A stretch of DNA of 5,258 nt from Caldisericota bacterium (GTDB lineage: Bacteria > Caldisericota > Caldisericia > Cryosericales > Cryosericaceae), in NCBI GenBank assembly GCA_026390195.1, contig JAPLGK010000108.1, forward strand, positions 1-5,258. Reading direction: 5' to 3'. The notes beneath the pieces are model-generated. The model saw only the letters and a list, made by a program, of their open reading frames with translations. It had not been told where the DNA came from and did not search any database. Each line of letters starts with the position of its first letter. Within the stretch, counting starts at the first letter, position 1. Of this stretch, positions 4,567 through 5,258 are shown piece after piece. The position numbers and the translations under genes were made by a program.

Positions 4567-5115
4567 GTGAACCTGCTCATCACCTACTACAGCCGGGAAG
4601 GGTCGACCGCACAGATCGCCCAGGGGCTGGCACAGGCGACCGGAGGCACCTTGCGGGAGCTGGTGGACAGCCACAGGATGGAAAACGGCGGCATGTTCCT
4701 TGCCCTGCTCGCTGCCCTGCTTGGCCTGGGGACGACGCTGGTGGACCCCGACTACACGGTCGAACCGTATGAAGCGCTGGTGGTCATGACGCCGGTCTGG
4801 ATCGGCAACCCAGCTCCCGCCGTCACAACGTTCATCAGCAATGCGGTACTCAAGGGCAAGAAAACGTTCATCGTCGCCGTCGGCGGCACCGCAGCCAACC
4901 CGGGGGCCATCGCCAGGCTGGAGAAGCGGCTGACGGCGCACGGAGCCTCCGTCGTCGGGCATGGCGAAGCACTGGGGTACATCCCGGACCCCAAGGCCAA
5001 GCGTCCAACGGACGAGGAACTGGTGGCTGAGGGCGTCCTGCTCGGAGAGACTGTCCGGCAAGCATTCGAGCCACAGCTTTGGTCGCCGGCAGGGCCTTCT
5101 GGCACTCCAGAATAG
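4567..5115 (+). CDS. Flavodoxin-like protein B
   Basis: The 182-residue product repeats the design of the protein at 3564: strand NLLITYYS, phosphate loop SREGST (9-14), GGTLRELVD (26-34), VVMTPVWIGNPAPA (72-85) as the flavin-ring loop, and FIVAVGG (101-107). It is 12 residues longer, with a longer tail (about residues 165-182, Pro/Gly-rich) and an insertion near 40-56 that is rich in Leu, Ala and Gly. Gene A has LLTAAMAALF in the corresponding place, so this hydrophobic stretch is a shared oddity rather than a membrane segment. It should bind FMN in the cytoplasm. GTG 4567 is chosen because the first strand and phosphate loop would be lost from the next methionine (residue 38). The only ribosome-like match is GTGA at 4560-4563, so translation probably depends on coupling to the upstream gene. 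It is the last gene of the operon, followed at once by a terminator. Confidence 0.88.
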   Translation: MNLLITYYSREGSTAQIAQGLAQATGGTLRELVDSHRMENGGMFLALLAALLGLGTTLVDPDYTVEPYEALVVMTPVWIGNPAPAVTTFISNAVLKGKKTFIVAVGGTAANPGAIARLEKRLTAHGASVVGHGEALGYIPDPKAKRPTDEELVAEGVLLGETVRQAFEPQLWSPAGPSGTPE

Positions 5116-5120
5116 CAAGA

Positions 5121-5147
5121 AGGCCGGCAGCCATACGCTGCCGGCCT
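5121..5147. terminator. Strong terminator hairpin between convergent genes
   Basis: AGGCCGGCAG (5121-5130) and CTGCCGGCCT (5138-5147) form a perfect 10-bp stem with a 7-nt loop, 5 nt after the flavodoxin B stop codon. On the minus strand the stem is followed by TTCTTGCTATTCT, a reasonable T-rich tail, so it probably terminates the decarboxylase-subunit transcript. On the + strand the following bases are C-rich, so termination of the flavodoxin operon may be less efficient. Confidence 0.7.
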
Positions 5148-5168
5148 CGCCACCCCCGGTCGCTTTCG

Positions 5169-5258
5169 CTAGTGACCCAGCAGGCTGATCATGATCCCCG
5201 CCGCAACGGCAGTACCAATAACGCCGGCGACGTTGGGACCCATTGCATGCATGAGGAG
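5169..5258 (-). CDS. Sodium ion-translocating decarboxylase beta subunit, C-terminal end (OadB/GcdB/MmdB type)
   Basis: The minus strand is open from base 5258 to TAG 5171-5169, encoding the last 29 residues; the rest lies beyond the window. The visible residues include LMHAMGPNVAGVIGTAVAAG followed by IMISLLGH, the conserved C-terminal helix of the membrane beta subunit of oxaloacetate, methylmalonyl-CoA or glutaconyl-CoA decarboxylases. That subunit releases CO2 from carboxybiotin and pumps sodium outward. Which decarboxylase it serves cannot be told from this fragment. The gene converges on the flavodoxin operon, with the shared hairpin between them. Its presence supports a fermentative or otherwise anaerobic lifestyle. 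Confidence 0.85.
   Translation of the reverse strand, partial: LLMHAMGPNVAGVIGTAVAAGIMISLLGH

Noticed and set aside
4607..4730. Hydrophobic stretch of flavodoxin-like protein B considered as a membrane anchor
   Set aside because: It falls between the first helix and the next core strand of the fold, is short, and has a counterpart in flavodoxin-like protein A, so it is better read as a loop or helix of the soluble fold.
4324..5118. 264-codon minus-strand open frame opposite the FMN protein and flavodoxin-like gene B
   Set aside because: It is fully antisense to two well-supported genes and its product has no recognisable fold.

Overview
The window is a GC-rich stretch of bacterial DNA with tightly packed genes, GTG and ATG starts and Shine-Dalgarno-type ribosome sites. 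Its contents are polyferredoxin, flavodoxins, an FMN-binding domain protein, a CD1871A-type CXXC peptide and the end of a sodium-pumping decarboxylase beta subunit. This points to an anaerobe or microaerophile with high GC, for example a high-GC member of the Bacillota, Coriobacteriia or another anaerobic lineage. The sequence alone does not settle the phylum.

Layout, left to right on the + strand unless stated. (1) 1-357: the 3' part of a macrodomain protein (ADP-ribose / O-acetyl-ADP-ribose hydrolase type). (2) 488-2109: a three-gene operon with 4-nt gaps, encoding a membrane-anchored TlpA-like thioredoxin, a 47-residue membrane peptide with a C-terminal CLQC motif (CD1871A family), and a NapH/CcoG-like membrane polyferredoxin. 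(3) 2134-3240, minus strand: a protein with the fold signature of class V (serine-pyruvate / alanine-glyoxylate type) aminotransferases that has serine where the PLP-binding lysine belongs and has lost most other cofactor and substrate contacts. A minus-strand reading frame interrupted by TGA lies directly upstream (3257-3442). (4) 3476-5115: a promoter and a three-gene operon encoding flavodoxin-like protein A, a membrane-anchored FMN-binding protein with a flavinylation motif, and flavodoxin-like protein B, a paralogue of A. (5) 5121-5258: a strong terminator hairpin between convergent genes, then the last 29 codons of an OadB-type decarboxylase beta subunit on the minus strand.

Taken together, the two + strand operons look like parts of a redox system that connects the cytoplasm with the outside of the membrane. 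The flavodoxins would be soluble cytoplasmic carriers. The polyferredoxin could pass electrons through the membrane. The TlpA-like protein and the FMN protein carry thiol and flavin redox centres on the outer face. This coupling is inferred from gene content and position; the sequence does not show it directly. The two operons also have similar putative promoters (TTGCGC as -35, with GACTTCT just upstream), which hints at shared control.
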